Source: Kordia jejudonensis (lineage in GTDB: Bacteria > Bacteroidota > Bacteroidia > Flavobacteriales > Flavobacteriaceae). From it: a stretch of DNA of 64,000 nt. The position numbers were made by a program, and so were the translations under genes. Location: assembly GCF_001005315.1 (NCBI RefSeq), contig NZ_LBMG01000009.1, forward strand, positions 62,001-126,000, read 5' to 3'. This document shows positions 34,658-43,399 of the stretch, piece by piece; position 1 is the first letter of the stretch; the number at the start of each line of letters is the position of its first letter. The notes below the pieces were generated by a model. It made no database searches. It saw only the letters and a program-made list of their open reading frames with translations, and had not been told where the DNA came from.

Positions 34658-36253
34658 ATGAATAGTTCGAACCCATTCAAAAATTTTAAGTCGGATATCC
34701 CCGCAAGTATTGTCGTTTTCTTCGTTGCACTTCCACTCTGTTTAGGGATAGCCTTAGCCAGTGGCGCACCACTTTTTTCAGGTTTAATTGCTGGAATTAT
34801 TGGTGGAATTGTCGTTGGAGCATTTAGCGGATCGCAAGTTGGTGTCAGTGGACCAGCCGCAGGTTTGGCCGTAATCGTATTAACCGCAATTACTACACTT
34901 GGCGGTTATGAAAACTTCTTAGTTGCCGTCGTTATTGGTGGTGTCATTCAAATTATATTTGGCGTTTTGCGCTTCGGAATCATTGGGTATTTCTTCCCAT
35001 CTTCCGTAATTAAAGGAATGCTCACAGGAATCGGTATCATTATTATTTTAAAACAAATTCCACACTTTTTCGGATACGACGCAGATCCAGAAGGTGATTT
35101 TGCTTTTTTACAAGTAGACGGAGAGAATACATTTTCCGAAATTTTTAATACTATAAATTATATCAGTCCTGGCGCAACTATTATTGCCATTGTTGGTTTA
35201 GCTGTTTTAATTCTTTGGAATACTGTTTTATCTAAAAAAGGAAAAATATTTAAGTTAATTCAAGGACCGCTGGTTGCTGTAGCTTTAGGAATTATCTATT
35301 TCGCAGTTACAAAAGGGAATGATACCTTCGGAATTTCTGCGGAGCATTTGGTAAAAGTACCAGTTCCAGACAGTTTTGATTCTTTTCTAGGACAATTCAG
35401 TTTCCCGAATTTTGGCGCCATTAAAGATCCTGCCATTTGGATAACAGGTGTTACCATAGCAGTTGTAGCCAGTTTGGAAACTTTGTTATGTGTAGAAGCA
35501 ACGGATAAATTAGATCCAATGAAACGTGTAACACCGACAAACAAAGAATTATTAGCACAAGGAACAGGAAATATTCTTTCTGGATTAATTGGTGGATTGC
35601 CAATTACACAGGTAATTGTAAGAAGTTCTGCCAACATTCAATCAGGTGGAAAAACAAAAATGGCGGCTATTATTCACGGTTTCTTATTATTGATTTCTGT
35701 GGTTTTAATTCCGACATTACTAAACATGATTCCACTTTCAGTATTGGCAGCAGTATTACTAATTGTAGGATACAAATTGGCAAAACCAACCGTATTTAAA
35801 AAGATGTTCCTAGCAGGATGGAAACAATTTGTTCCGTTCATGGTTACGATTTTAGGAATTGTATTTATCGATTTATTATGGGGAATTGGATTAGGTCTTG
35901 CCGTTGGAATTATAGTAATTTTAATTAAAAGTTTCCAAAATTCACACTTCTTGCATATTGAAGATAAAAGTAACGGAAAACATAAAATAAAAATGACGCT
36001 TGCTGAAGAAGTAACCTTCTTCAATAAAGGTGCTATTTTAAAAGAATTAGACAACTTACCAAGAGATACTTTCTTAGAATTGGATGTGCGTAAAACACGT
36101 TTCTTGGACAATGATATTATTGAAATACTGGAAGACTTCTCAGAAAAAGCACGTAACAGAAACATTGACATTAAGTTAATTTCTGAACGCGGAACTGTAG
36201 AAAACCCAAAGAGTTTTATTGAGTTTTTTCAACTCAGACCAAAAAGTGCCTAA
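34658..36253 (+). CDS. SulP family inorganic anion transporter, probable bicarbonate uptake
   Basis: 531 aa. Around 12 hydrophobic helices between residues 10 and 420; early family pattern DIPASIVVFFVALPLCLGIA and SGSQVGVSGPAAGLAVIVLT, then a C-terminal STAS domain (about 440-531, FLELDVRKTRFLDNDIIEIL). SulP members carry sulfate, bicarbonate or other anions. Here a UspA and a beta-carbonic anhydrase follow in the same direction, so bicarbonate is the better guess. The STAS domain would be the regulatory, cytosolic part. Confidence 0.92.
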   Translation: MNSSNPFKNFKSDIPASIVVFFVALPLCLGIALASGAPLFSGLIAGIIGGIVVGAFSGSQVGVSGPAAGLAVIVLTAITTLGGYENFLVAVVIGGVIQIIFGVLRFGIIGYFFPSSVIKGMLTGIGIIIILKQIPHFFGYDADPEGDFAFLQVDGENTFSEIFNTINYISPGATIIAIVGLAVLILWNTVLSKKGKIFKLIQGPLVAVALGIIYFAVTKGNDTFGISAEHLVKVPVPDSFDSFLGQFSFPNFGAIKDPAIWITGVTIAVVASLETLLCVEATDKLDPMKRVTPTNKELLAQGTGNILSGLIGGLPITQVIVRSSANIQSGGKTKMAAIIHGFLLLISVVLIPTLLNMIPLSVLAAVLLIVGYKLAKPTVFKKMFLAGWKQFVPFMVTILGIVFIDLLWGIGLGLAVGIIVILIKSFQNSHFLHIEDKSNGKHKIKMTLAEEVTFFNKGAILKELDNLPRDTFLELDVRKTRFLDNDIIEILEDFSEKARNRNIDIKLISERGTVENPKSFIEFFQLRPKSA

Positions 36254-36280
36254 GATTTTTAACCATTAAAATTTAGCATT

Positions 36281-37108
36281 ATGAACAACCCAACATTTAA
36301 ATTACTTGTTTTAACCGATCTATCTAAATCGGCTGCAAAAGCCTTAGATAACGCTGTAAATCTTGCCAAGATTATCAACGGAAGTATTGACGTTTTTCAT
36401 GTATTGAAACCTTCTGATATTGCCGAATATGAAAATCAATATTCAGCGATGCGAACTATTGATGAAGAACGCTACAACACAAAAAATAAGTTAAAAACGT
36501 TGGTTCGAGAGATTTCAAAACGAGAAAACATACAAATACAAGCTAGTTTTCGTTTGGGAAACTTGAAAAGTGAAGTGCTCGAAGAAATTGAAAATGCAAA
36601 ACCAGATATTATTGTATTGGGAAAACGTCCGCCAAGAATTTTTAACTTTTTAGGAGATAGTTTTACAAAATTTATCTTGAAGAATTTTAATGGTTCTGTA
36701 CTAATTTCAGGCAAAAATACTGCAATACGTACCACAGAAACCATGTCACTTGGCTTGCTAAACACGACTACGGCAGATTTACCGCAAGGTATTACAACAG
36801 CATTGCGAAGACGTATTAAAAAACCGATTCGACAGTTTTTTGTACGCAATGCTTCAGAAGAAAACACACCTGAAACAGTATCAAAAGCAGAAAACGTGAT
36901 AACTTTCGAGTTTGAAAATAGTTCGAACGCCATAGATAATGTTGCAACCTATGTTTCCAAAAATAATATTGGATTATTGTGTGTAAATAGACATGCAAAG
37001 AAAAATTCACGCTTCAAAAATATTACCTCAAATATAAAAGAAGCCATTCATAAAATAAATGTACCAATTTTGATTGTAAAGAATTCATCAACTATACAAT
37101 TACAATAA
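36281..37108 (+). CDS. Universal stress protein (tandem UspA domains)
   Basis: 275 aa. N-terminal UspA domain (about 5-145: LLVLTDLSKSAAKALDNAVN, later PDIIVLGKRPPRIFNFLGDS then FTKFILKNFNGSVLISG) and a second, more divergent domain (about 150-275: IGLLCVNRHAKKNSRFKNIT, ending NVPILIVKNSS). The ATP-binding G-x2-G-x9-GS pattern is not perfect in either half. It sits between the SulP transporter and the carbonic anhydrase, 27 nt and 61 nt spacing, so the three are probably one operon. Confidence 0.9.
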   Translation: MNNPTFKLLVLTDLSKSAAKALDNAVNLAKIINGSIDVFHVLKPSDIAEYENQYSAMRTIDEERYNTKNKLKTLVREISKRENIQIQASFRLGNLKSEVLEEIENAKPDIIVLGKRPPRIFNFLGDSFTKFILKNFNGSVLISGKNTAIRTTETMSLGLLNTTTADLPQGITTALRRRIKKPIRQFFVRNASEENTPETVSKAENVITFEFENSSNAIDNVATYVSKNNIGLLCVNRHAKKNSRFKNITSNIKEAIHKINVPILIVKNSSTIQLQ

Positions 37109-37169
37109 CAAACGGTACACATTAACTATAAATATTAATAACAAAAAAACTAGAATTAAACAAAGCTAT

Positions 37170-37796
37170 ATGAAAGCACAAACAAAAGAAACACAAGCTA
37201 TCATGACGCCTGATTCGTCTTTGCAAGCACTAAAAGACGGAAACGAAAGGTTTGTAAAAAACACACAAGTTACACGTGATTTATTAGATCAGGTTTCAGA
37301 TACTAGTACTGGGCAATATCCGTTTGCAACAGTATTGAGTTGTATTGACTCTAGAGTATCTTCAGAATTAATTTTTGACCAAGGAATTGGAGATATATTT
37401 AGTGTTCGTATTGCTGGAAACTTTGTCAATGAAGACATTTTAGGAAGTATGGAATTTGCTTGTAAACTTGCAGGAACAAAATTAGTAGTGGTTCTTGGAC
37501 ATACTGCTTGCGGAGCTGTAAAAGGTGCTTGCGATCATGCTCGACTTGGAAACTTGACAGCTTTAATCAACAAAATTGAACCTGCTGTAGATGCGGTAAC
37601 AGAACCTACAGATGAAAGTTTACGAAATTCAAAAAATATTGAATTTGTAAACAATGTAGCTGCTAAAAACGTAGAAATGACTATTGATAATATTCGCAAA
37701 CAAAGTGAAGTTTTAAAACGACTTGAAGAAGATGGAGACATTAAAATTGTAGGCGGAATGTACGATATCAACAATGGGAAAGTAACATTTTACTAA
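37170..37796 (+). CDS. Beta-class carbonic anhydrase
   Basis: 208 aa. Catalyses CO2 + H2O to bicarbonate. Zinc site visible: C58-x-D60-x-R62 in LSCIDSRVSS and H111-x-x-C114 in VLGHTACGAVKGAC. Both the catalytic Asp-Arg dyad and the Zn ligands are intact. No signal peptide, so cytosolic. With SulP and UspA upstream this forms a bicarbonate/CO2 module. Followed by a strong terminator at 37852-37888. Confidence 0.96.
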   Translation: MKAQTKETQAIMTPDSSLQALKDGNERFVKNTQVTRDLLDQVSDTSTGQYPFATVLSCIDSRVSSELIFDQGIGDIFSVRIAGNFVNEDILGSMEFACKLAGTKLVVVLGHTACGAVKGACDHARLGNLTALINKIEPAVDAVTEPTDESLRNSKNIEFVNNVAAKNVEMTIDNIRKQSEVLKRLEEDGDIKIVGGMYDINNGKVTFY

Positions 37797-37851
37797 TACC
37801 TAAATTCCATTACAACATAGATTAAAAATCGTTAGCTCGTTTTTTAGTATC

Positions 37852-37888
37852 AAAAGCTACAACTTCTGTGATGAAAGTTGTAGCTTTT
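37852..37888 (+). terminator. Terminator of the SulP-UspA-carbonic anhydrase unit
   Basis: Perfect 12-bp stem AAAAGCTACAAC / GTTGTAGCTTTT with a 13-nt loop, ending in a short T-run. Confidence 0.85.
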
Positions 37889-37969
37889 CTAGTTGTAAAT
37901 CATTAGTAAACATCTTTTTTAAGTCGTATCTTTACATGGCTATAAAAAATTAAGAAAAAGAAAAAAACT

Positions 37970-38131
37970 ATGTTCGGATTATTTAAAAAGAAATCAGAAA
38001 AAGAAAAACTCTACGAAACGTATGAAAAATTGACGCAAGAAGCTTTCAATCTATCTACATCAAACAGAAAATTGAGCGATCAAAAAACGGCTGAAGCGGA
38101 AGAAATTATGAAGAAAATTGAAGCGTTGTAG
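37970..38131 (+). CDS. Lacal_2735 family mini-protein
   Basis: 53 aa: MFGLFKKKSEKEKLYETYEK, then LTQEAFNLSTSNRKLSDQKT and AEAEEIMKKIEAL. This is the small, charged helical protein known as the Lacal_2735 family in Flavobacteriia, of unknown function. ATG 37970, stop TAG 38129-38131. Monocistronic. Confidence 0.88.
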   Translation: MFGLFKKKSEKEKLYETYEKLTQEAFNLSTSNRKLSDQKTAEAEEIMKKIEAL

Positions 38132-38273
38132 AAGGTTTTAGCATTCATCACTTGACTTTATACTTTTATCGTTATCGGCAAAGTGTATACAAACTTTCAT
38201 GAATTAGAATTAAGAATTTTGCACAAAACATATTTTTCAATATATTTATGTAAGAAATTAACCTAGCTAAACC

Positions 38274-38411
38274 ATGAGTTATACACATTTTGATGATGAA
38301 GATGATTTTTCAAACTTTACTAGAAGTGGAACTTCTGAAACTTCCAAAAGTCCAGCAGAATCACCTATACTTCCTTCTGAAAAACAGTCCGAAGAAGAGG
38401 AAGAAGTTTAG
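38274..38411 (+). CDS. Small acidic Ser/Glu-rich protein, hypothetical
   Basis: 45 aa: MSYTHFDDEDDFSNFTRSGT, SETSKSPAESPILPSEKQSE, EEEEV. Unstructured acidic composition. Support is limited to an ATG-to-stop frame in an otherwise empty 300-nt gap and codon use like its neighbours. No family recognised; it may be spurious. Confidence 0.45.
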   Translation: MSYTHFDDEDDFSNFTRSGTSETSKSPAESPILPSEKQSEEEEEV

Positions 38412-38439
38412 CAAAAAAATCGTCAAACACAATTACTCT

Positions 38440-38979
38440 TTAAATCGAAAAAAAAGCTGCTACTAAGTAAATTGGTAATAGAATAATGAGTGTATACATT
38501 ACAAATTTCATCCGATCTCTTCTACTTTTATTCTGCTTAAGGTTAAAATTTATTTTATGCTGAGAGTTTTCTATCTCTTGTATAATGAGCATTAGATAAT
38601 TTTCTTGTGCAGTTAATTTTGGAGTAATTAATATATGTTTTTGTGCAAGTTCTTTAGGTATTCTTCCTTTAACAATCATCTTCTTAGGAAATACAATCAT
38701 GAACAAACGAATCAGCAAAAAAACTATCGTTATTATAAAAACACAATTCACAATAATTAAATTGGCCAATTCACTGTCTACAATTTTCCCATAAGTATAT
38801 CCTACTATTGCTGATAATAGTGAGATAAGAATTAGAACTAGAGAAAATGACCTACTTGTAATATGTTCAGACTCTTTCAAAGTATAATCAATATAATCTT
38901 TACTTTCATTTAAAATAAATAAAGCGGAATCTATAGAAATTGATTTCCAATTTTCTTTTGGTATTTCAAACTTGCTCAT
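38440..38979 (-). CDS. Membrane protein of unknown function
   Basis: 179 aa with three hydrophobic segments (about 46-66 FSLVLILISLLSAIVGYTYG, 72-97 and 158-178 FVMYTLIILLPIYLVAAFFS). The N-terminal 40 residues and the loop after the second helix are charged. No family recognised. It ends at 38440 and starts divergently from the Crp/Fnr gene. Codon use is AT-rich like its neighbours. Confidence 0.7.
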   Translation of the reverse strand: MSKFEIPKENWKSISIDSALFILNESKDYIDYTLKESEHITSRSFSLVLILISLLSAIVGYTYGKIVDSELANLIIVNCVFIITIVFLLIRLFMIVFPKKMIVKGRIPKELAQKHILITPKLTAQENYLMLIIQEIENSQHKINFNLKQNKSRRDRMKFVMYTLIILLPIYLVAAFFSI

Positions 38980-39033
38980 GACATATTTGTTTTACTTAAA
39001 TATACATAAAAGATATTTCGTACAAATTAATAA

Positions 39034-39078
39034 TGTAACCTTTGTTACTGAGTCCTTTTACAAAAAACGATAACTTTG
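39034..39078 (+). promoter_or_regulatory. Crp/Fnr-type operator and promoter of the crp gene (site 1)
   Basis: TGTAACCTTTGTTACT at 39034-39049 (GTAAC-N4-GTTAC centred 39041.5) with the -7 box TAACTTTG at 39071-39078. Centre-to-box distance 29.5 bp, identical to four other sites in this cluster. Position predicts class II activation. Confidence 0.8.
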
Positions 39079-39120
39079 TATTGACAATACTTTTTTACTT
39101 TGAAAAAGTAGAAAACGTTA

Positions 39121-39777
39121 ATGTCGTACACAGACATACTTATGATTCAAGAACTCAAAGACAATTACGGACAGCTGTTTGAAGAAGATTTACTCAATGA
39201 AATTGCACAAGTAGGTACATTTAAAGAAGTGCCTGCGGGTTTTACCATGATGGCGATTGGCGATTATGTCCGTGGAATGCCATTGCTAATTTCAGGAGCC
39301 ATCAAAGTACTGCGTGAAGACAATGAAGGCGACGAATTATTACTGTACTATTTAGAAAGTGGCGAAACCTGCTCAATGACAATGAATTGCTGTATGGGAC
39401 ATGCCAAAAGTGAAATAAAAGCCGTTGCCGAACGCGACACAACATTAATAATGGTGCCTGTGCAAAAAATGGAAGAATGGACAGCCAAGTACAAATCGTG
39501 GCGAAATTTCGTGTTTCAAAGCTATCATACACGCTTAAATGAAGTGTTGCACATTCTTGATAGTGTAGCTTTTGACAAAATGGACAAACGTTTGGTGGAC
39601 TATTTAAAAGAAAAAGTTCGTGTCAATAAAACGAATACTATTCACAATACACATCAAGAAATAGCGTACGATTTGCACAGTTCCAGAGTTGTCATATCAA
39701 GACTCTTGAAGAAATTAGAACAAATGGGACATATAGAATTACACAGAAATCATATTAAAATCATAAATTTAGCCTGA
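39121..39777 (+). CDS. Crp/Fnr family transcriptional regulator
   Basis: 218 aa. N-terminal cyclic-nucleotide-binding-like domain (about 20-130) and a C-terminal winged HTH at about 176-203 (NTHQEIAYDLHSSRVVISRL). The effector domain has the cysteine cluster C84, C90, C91 in ETCSMTMNCCMGHAKSEIKA; the four-Cys Fe-S pattern of true FNR is absent, so these may sense redox or sulfane sulfur. It lies at the head of a sulfur-handling cluster and five copies of a GTAAC-N4-GTTAC palindrome occur at its own and the four following transcription units. I infer an autoregulated activator of persulfide/thiosulfate metabolism. Confidence 0.92.
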   Translation: MSYTDILMIQELKDNYGQLFEEDLLNEIAQVGTFKEVPAGFTMMAIGDYVRGMPLLISGAIKVLREDNEGDELLLYYLESGETCSMTMNCCMGHAKSEIKAVAERDTTLIMVPVQKMEEWTAKYKSWRNFVFQSYHTRLNEVLHILDSVAFDKMDKRLVDYLKEKVRVNKTNTIHNTHQEIAYDLHSSRVVISRLLKKLEQMGHIELHRNHIKIINLA

Positions 39778-39780
39778 ATA

Positions 39781-39825
39781 TGTAACTTAGGTTACTGCGA
39801 GATCATTGCATGCTCAATATTTTTG
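39781..39825 (+). promoter_or_regulatory. Operator and promoter of the TauE/SafE gene (site 2)
   Basis: TGTAACTTAGGTTACT at 39781-39796, centre 39788.5; -7 box TATTTTTG at 39818-39825. Distance 29.5 bp, as at the other sites. It fixes the start of the TauE gene: transcription begins after about 39831, so ATG 39849 and not 39810. Confidence 0.8.
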
Positions 39826-39848
39826 CACTGACAAATATTTATACAACC

Positions 39849-40646
39849 ATGGAAATACTCGGCTATGTTAGTGCTTTGATTATTGGAATTTCGCTAGGAC
39901 TCATCGGTGGCGGCGGCTCTATTTTAGCAGTTCCTGTACTCGCCTATCTTTTCGCAGTTAATGAAAAAATTGCGACCGCATATTCCCTTTTTATTGTAGG
40001 AACAAGTGCGCTTGTTGGTGGACTAAAACAACATTTTAAAGGATTTGTTGACTGGCGTACAGCAATTGTTTTCGGAATTCCGGCAATCGTTGGTGTCACG
40101 ATGGTTCGCTATTACGTTATTCCTGCATTACCAAACGTTTTATTCACGCTGGGAGATTTTGAATTTACACGCAGAATGGGCATGTTCGGTTTATTTGCTG
40201 TATTGATGTTTCCAGCAGCATTCTCCATGTTAAAAGAACGCAAAGAAAAAGCGTCTTCAGGTAACGTTTCATATAACTATCCTTTAATACTAATTGAAGG
40301 CTTAGTCGTTGGAGCCATTACAGGTATGATTGGCGCTGGCGGTGGTTTCTTAATAATTCCTGCCTTAGTTTTATTGGCAAATGTAGACATGAAAGTTGCC
40401 GTTGGAACTTCACTCATTATCATTGCATTTAAGTCTTTATTAGGTTTCTTTTTAGGAGACGCATTGACCATGGAAATCGATTGGCAGTTTCTAGCAATTT
40501 TTACAAGTATTTCACTTGTCGGAATCTTTATCGGAAGCTACTTGGGTAACTTCATTGACGGCAAAAAACTAAAAAAAGGATTTGGCTATTTCATCTTTGT
40601 CATGGCAATCTTCATCTTTTACATGGAATTTTTCGTAAAACAATAA
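39849..40646 (+). CDS. TauE/SafE family sulfite exporter
   Basis: 265 aa from ATG 39849, chosen because a Crp-type site and -7 box lie just upstream; an in-frame ATG at 39810 would precede the transcript start. About seven or eight membrane helices; family pattern IIGISLGLIGGGGSILAVPV near the N-terminus and a second glycine-rich repeat TGMIGAGGGFLIIPALVLL near 160. TauE/SafE proteins export sulfite or organosulfonates. Second gene of the sulfur cluster and a predicted target of the Crp/Fnr regulator. Confidence 0.93.
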   Translation: MEILGYVSALIIGISLGLIGGGGSILAVPVLAYLFAVNEKIATAYSLFIVGTSALVGGLKQHFKGFVDWRTAIVFGIPAIVGVTMVRYYVIPALPNVLFTLGDFEFTRRMGMFGLFAVLMFPAAFSMLKERKEKASSGNVSYNYPLILIEGLVVGAITGMIGAGGGFLIIPALVLLANVDMKVAVGTSLIIIAFKSLLGFFLGDALTMEIDWQFLAIFTSISLVGIFIGSYLGNFIDGKKLKKGFGYFIFVMAIFIFYMEFFVKQ

Positions 40647-40669
40647 ATTTTACAAAAAATAAAACGCTC

Positions 40670-40714
40670 TGTAACTTTAGTTACTGTAAATCTTACACTT
40701 AGCGCTTAATTTTA
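40670..40714 (+). promoter_or_regulatory. Operator and promoter of the MBL/rhodanese gene (site 3)
   Basis: TGTAACTTTAGTTACT at 40670-40685, centre 40677.5; -7-like box TAATTTTA at 40707-40714. Spacing again 29.5 bp. Confidence 0.75.
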
Positions 40715-40740
40715 TACTCGTAATCAAAAAAATACGAAGT

Positions 40741-42147
40741 ATGAACATAGAACAAATATATACAGGCTGTTTGGCGCAAGGCGCTTATTATATAGAAAGC
40801 AATGGCGAAGTTGCCATCATTGATCCGTTACGAGAAGTACAACCTTACATTGACAAAGCCGTAGAGAATACTGCGAAAATTAAATACATTTTTGAAACGC
40901 ATTTTCATGCAGATTTTGTGAGCGGACATGTGACACTAGCAAAACGAACTGGCGCTCCCATTGTATTTGGACCCAATGCAAATCCTTCATTTGATGCCAT
41001 TATTGCAGAAGATTATCAAGAATTTGCACTCGGAAACATAACCATTATTGCCATCCATACGCCAGGTCACACGATGGAAAGTACCACGTATTTACTCCGT
41101 GATGAAAACGGAAAAGATCATGCTATTTTTAGTGGAGATACTTTATTTTTAGGCGATGTTGGACGACCAGATTTAGCGCAGAAATCAGGTAAAATTACCG
41201 TAGACGATTTGGCAAGTCATTTATATGATAGCTTACGCGAAAAAATCATGCCATTAGCAGATGATGTCATTGTATATCCTGCACATGGCGCGGGTTCTGC
41301 CTGTGGTAAAAATATGATGAAGGAAACTATTGATACGCTTGGAAATCAAAAGAAAGTCAATTACGCTTTACGCGCAGATATGACACGAGAAGAATTTATC
41401 AAAGAAGTGACTGATGGTTTGGTGCCGCCGCCAAATTATTTTCCTGAAAATGTAAAACTCAACAAAGAAGGTTATGCCGATATTTCAGAGATTCTAAAAC
41501 GCGGAACACAACCGCTTTTACCAACTGAATTTGAAATTATTGCCAATGAAACTAATGCCATTGTCTTAGATGTTCGTCATCAAAAAGATTTTGTAAAAGG
41601 ACACATTCCACGTTCTATATTTATAGGATTAGACGGAAGTTTTGCTCCTTGGGTTGGCGCGTTGATTGCAGACATTCAACAACCTATTTTATTAGTTACG
41701 CCCGAAGGACGCGAAGAAGAAGCTGTTACTCGTTTGTCAAGAGTTGGTTTTGATCATACACTTGGGTATTTGCAGGGTGGATTTGAAGCATGGAAAAAAG
41801 CATCAAAAGAATATGATACGATGAGTTCGGTTACAGCCGAAAAATTGCATGATGTTTTTCATGACAAGCTGCCTGTTTTTGATGTGCGAAAAGAGAGTGA
41901 ATTCAATTCAGAACATATGCTGAATGCAGAAAATACACCGTTAGATTATATCAATAAATATTTGGCAGCATTTCCAAAAGACAAACCATTTTATATGCAT
42001 TGTGCTGGCGGATACAGAAGTGTCATTGCGGCTTCTATTTTAAAAAGCAGAGGCATTCACAACGTAATTAATGTAGAAGGCGGATTTAAAGCCATAAAAC
42101 AAACAGAAATTCCTGTTTCAAACTTTGTGTGTCCAACAACTTTATAA
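40741..42147 (+). CDS. CstB-like persulfide dioxygenase fused to two rhodanese domains
   Basis: 468 aa. N-terminal metallo-beta-lactamase domain (about 1-250) with the metal motif ETHFHADFVSGH (H54, H56, D58) and later IHTPGHTMES, of the ETHE1 type that oxidises glutathione or CoA persulfide to sulfite. First rhodanese-like domain (about 265-355) has TPEGRE in place of the catalytic Cys loop, so it looks inactive; the second (about 370-460) has the loop HCAGGYRS with C421 intact. This MBL-pseudorhodanese-rhodanese order is that of CstB. Product sulfite could leave via the adjacent TauE/SafE, or the active rhodanese could turn it into thiosulfate. Confidence 0.92.
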   Translation: MNIEQIYTGCLAQGAYYIESNGEVAIIDPLREVQPYIDKAVENTAKIKYIFETHFHADFVSGHVTLAKRTGAPIVFGPNANPSFDAIIAEDYQEFALGNITIIAIHTPGHTMESTTYLLRDENGKDHAIFSGDTLFLGDVGRPDLAQKSGKITVDDLASHLYDSLREKIMPLADDVIVYPAHGAGSACGKNMMKETIDTLGNQKKVNYALRADMTREEFIKEVTDGLVPPPNYFPENVKLNKEGYADISEILKRGTQPLLPTEFEIIANETNAIVLDVRHQKDFVKGHIPRSIFIGLDGSFAPWVGALIADIQQPILLVTPEGREEEAVTRLSRVGFDHTLGYLQGGFEAWKKASKEYDTMSSVTAEKLHDVFHDKLPVFDVRKESEFNSEHMLNAENTPLDYINKYLAAFPKDKPFYMHCAGGYRSVIAASILKSRGIHNVINVEGGFKAIKQTEIPVSNFVCPTTL

Positions 42148-42198
42148 ACACATGAGTTCTATGAAGTTTATAGCTTCGTAGAACTCAAAACTGGATTC

Positions 42199-42243
42199 TG
42201 TGACCAAAGTTACCGTGTATACTGTGGTATATTATTATCTTTG
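42199..42243 (+). promoter_or_regulatory. Operator and promoter of the rhodanese gene (site 4)
   Basis: GTGACCAAAGTTAC at 42200-42213 (one base off the other sites), centre 42206.5; -7 box TATCTTTG at 42236-42243. Spacing 29.5 bp, so the rhodanese start is ATG 42274, not the TTG at 42241. Confidence 0.78.
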
Positions 42244-42273
42244 TCCATAAGATTATCCCCTAAATCTAAATAT

Positions 42274-42618
42274 ATGTCTTTTATTAACTCTTTATTGGGT
42301 ACGAAAACCAAATCTTCAGATACTATTGAAATTTTAAATGCAGCAACTTTTAAAGATGCAATTTCGAAAGAAAAAGTGCAATTGGTCGATGTCCGCACAA
42401 CACTAGAATATAGAAGCGGACATATTGAAAATGCTGTAAATATAGACTTTTTTGATCGTGCTAATTTTAATGAAAATTTTGCTGGTTTCAACCGAGAAAA
42501 ACCGTTGTATTTGTATTGTCGATCAGGAAATAGAAGTCAACGCGCTGCCAAAAAACTTGTTGAAATCGGATTCAAAAAAATATATGATTTAAAAGGTGGC
42601 TTTAAAGCTTGGAAATAA
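42274..42618 (+). CDS. Single-domain rhodanese
   Basis: 114 aa from ATG 42274; the frame extends upstream to a TTG at 42241, but the predicted transcript begins near 42249. Rhodanese fold with the active-site loop LYCRSGNRSQRAA (catalytic Cys, then R-S-G-x-R-S), and VQLVDVRTTLEYRSGHIENA as the preceding conserved block. It moves sulfane sulfur between acceptors and may supply or drain the CstB-like enzyme. Fourth member of the Crp-site regulon; its stop is 3 nt from that of the convergent methyltransferase gene. Confidence 0.92.
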   Translation: MSFINSLLGTKTKSSDTIEILNAATFKDAISKEKVQLVDVRTTLEYRSGHIENAVNIDFFDRANFNENFAGFNREKPLYLYCRSGNRSQRAAKKLVEIGFKKIYDLKGGFKAWK

Positions 42619-42621
42619 AAT

Positions 42622-43218
42622 TTACTTCATCAGCACCAACGTTGTCATGCTACGAACATCATGAACGTTGGTGCTTTTTATGTTTTCTAACAGCGAAAGT
42701 TGATGAGTAGAAAGCATTTCGTTGACTAATTTTCGGGTTAGTAAAAAACGTTCGGATTCATCTGGTAAAAAGTACACGCCATTTTGCAAATGTGTTGATT
42801 TTCCTTCTATGCCAATATCTGAAGTCATTCTAATAAATAAGCTTCCTCCTTTTTTTAACACGCGAACCAATTCGGAAAACATATTTTTAAAATGTGTCTC
42901 GCTTTGCGCGAAATGCAACACAGCATTACACAAAATATGATCAAATGTATTGTCTGAAAATGATAGTTTTTCTAAAGATTCAACGGTAAAATTTGAAGAG
43001 AATTCAGGATATCGATTTTGAAGATTCAGAATATGTTCTTCGTTTGAATCAACGGCATAGATCGTGAAACCACTTTCGTGAAAATAGTGCAAATTTCGTC
43101 CGCTTCCACAGCCCGCATCAAGAATAACTTCATTGGTTTGATAGCGACCTTTTAAAATTTGGTCGATCAAATAAATATCTGTATTTCCTAAAATTTCAGT
43201 TATAATATGTTGTTTCAA
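42622..43218 (-). CDS. Class I SAM-dependent methyltransferase
   Basis: 198 aa. Rossmann-type methyltransferase: glycine-rich motif I VILDAGCGSGRNLHYFHESG (about 31-50), acidic motif II AVDSNEE, and the DHILCNAVLHFAQ region. Resembles the Tehb-like/Tellurite-resistance-like methyltransferase group in layout, substrate unknown. It is on the opposite strand to the rest of the sulfur cluster, and its upstream side has no clear Crp-type -7 geometry, so it may not belong to the regulon. Confidence 0.85.
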   Translation of the reverse strand: MKQHIITEILGNTDIYLIDQILKGRYQTNEVILDAGCGSGRNLHYFHESGFTIYAVDSNEEHILNLQNRYPEFSSNFTVESLEKLSFSDNTFDHILCNAVLHFAQSETHFKNMFSELVRVLKKGGSLFIRMTSDIGIEGKSTHLQNGVYFLPDESERFLLTRKLVNEMLSTHQLSLLENIKSTNVHDVRSMTTLVLMK

Positions 43219-43338
43219 ATCTTTAAATATTTACACCAAGATAGTATTTTTTACTTCAACAAAAAGAATACAAAAAGTTGTGTTGTATAAAACATGATAT
43301 ATATAGAAAATTTACTTTTCATCTACTATTTCATGCTT

Positions 43339-43383
43339 TGTAACTAAAGTTACTTTCTAGGTCAGCTAATTTTCTTTTTTTTG
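43339..43383 (+). promoter_or_regulatory. Operator and promoter of the YeeE/YedE genes (site 5)
   Basis: TGTAACTAAAGTTACT at 43339-43354, centre 43346.5; at the 29.5-bp distance is TTTTTTTG (43376-43383), which keeps TTTG but has T for the A of TAnnTTTG. Confidence 0.7.
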
Positions 43384-43399
43384 TTCAAAATTAGATGTT

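Noticed and set aside
35674-36171. 165-codon minus-strand ORF inside the SulP gene
   Set aside because: Antisense shadow of a strongly conserved transporter gene.
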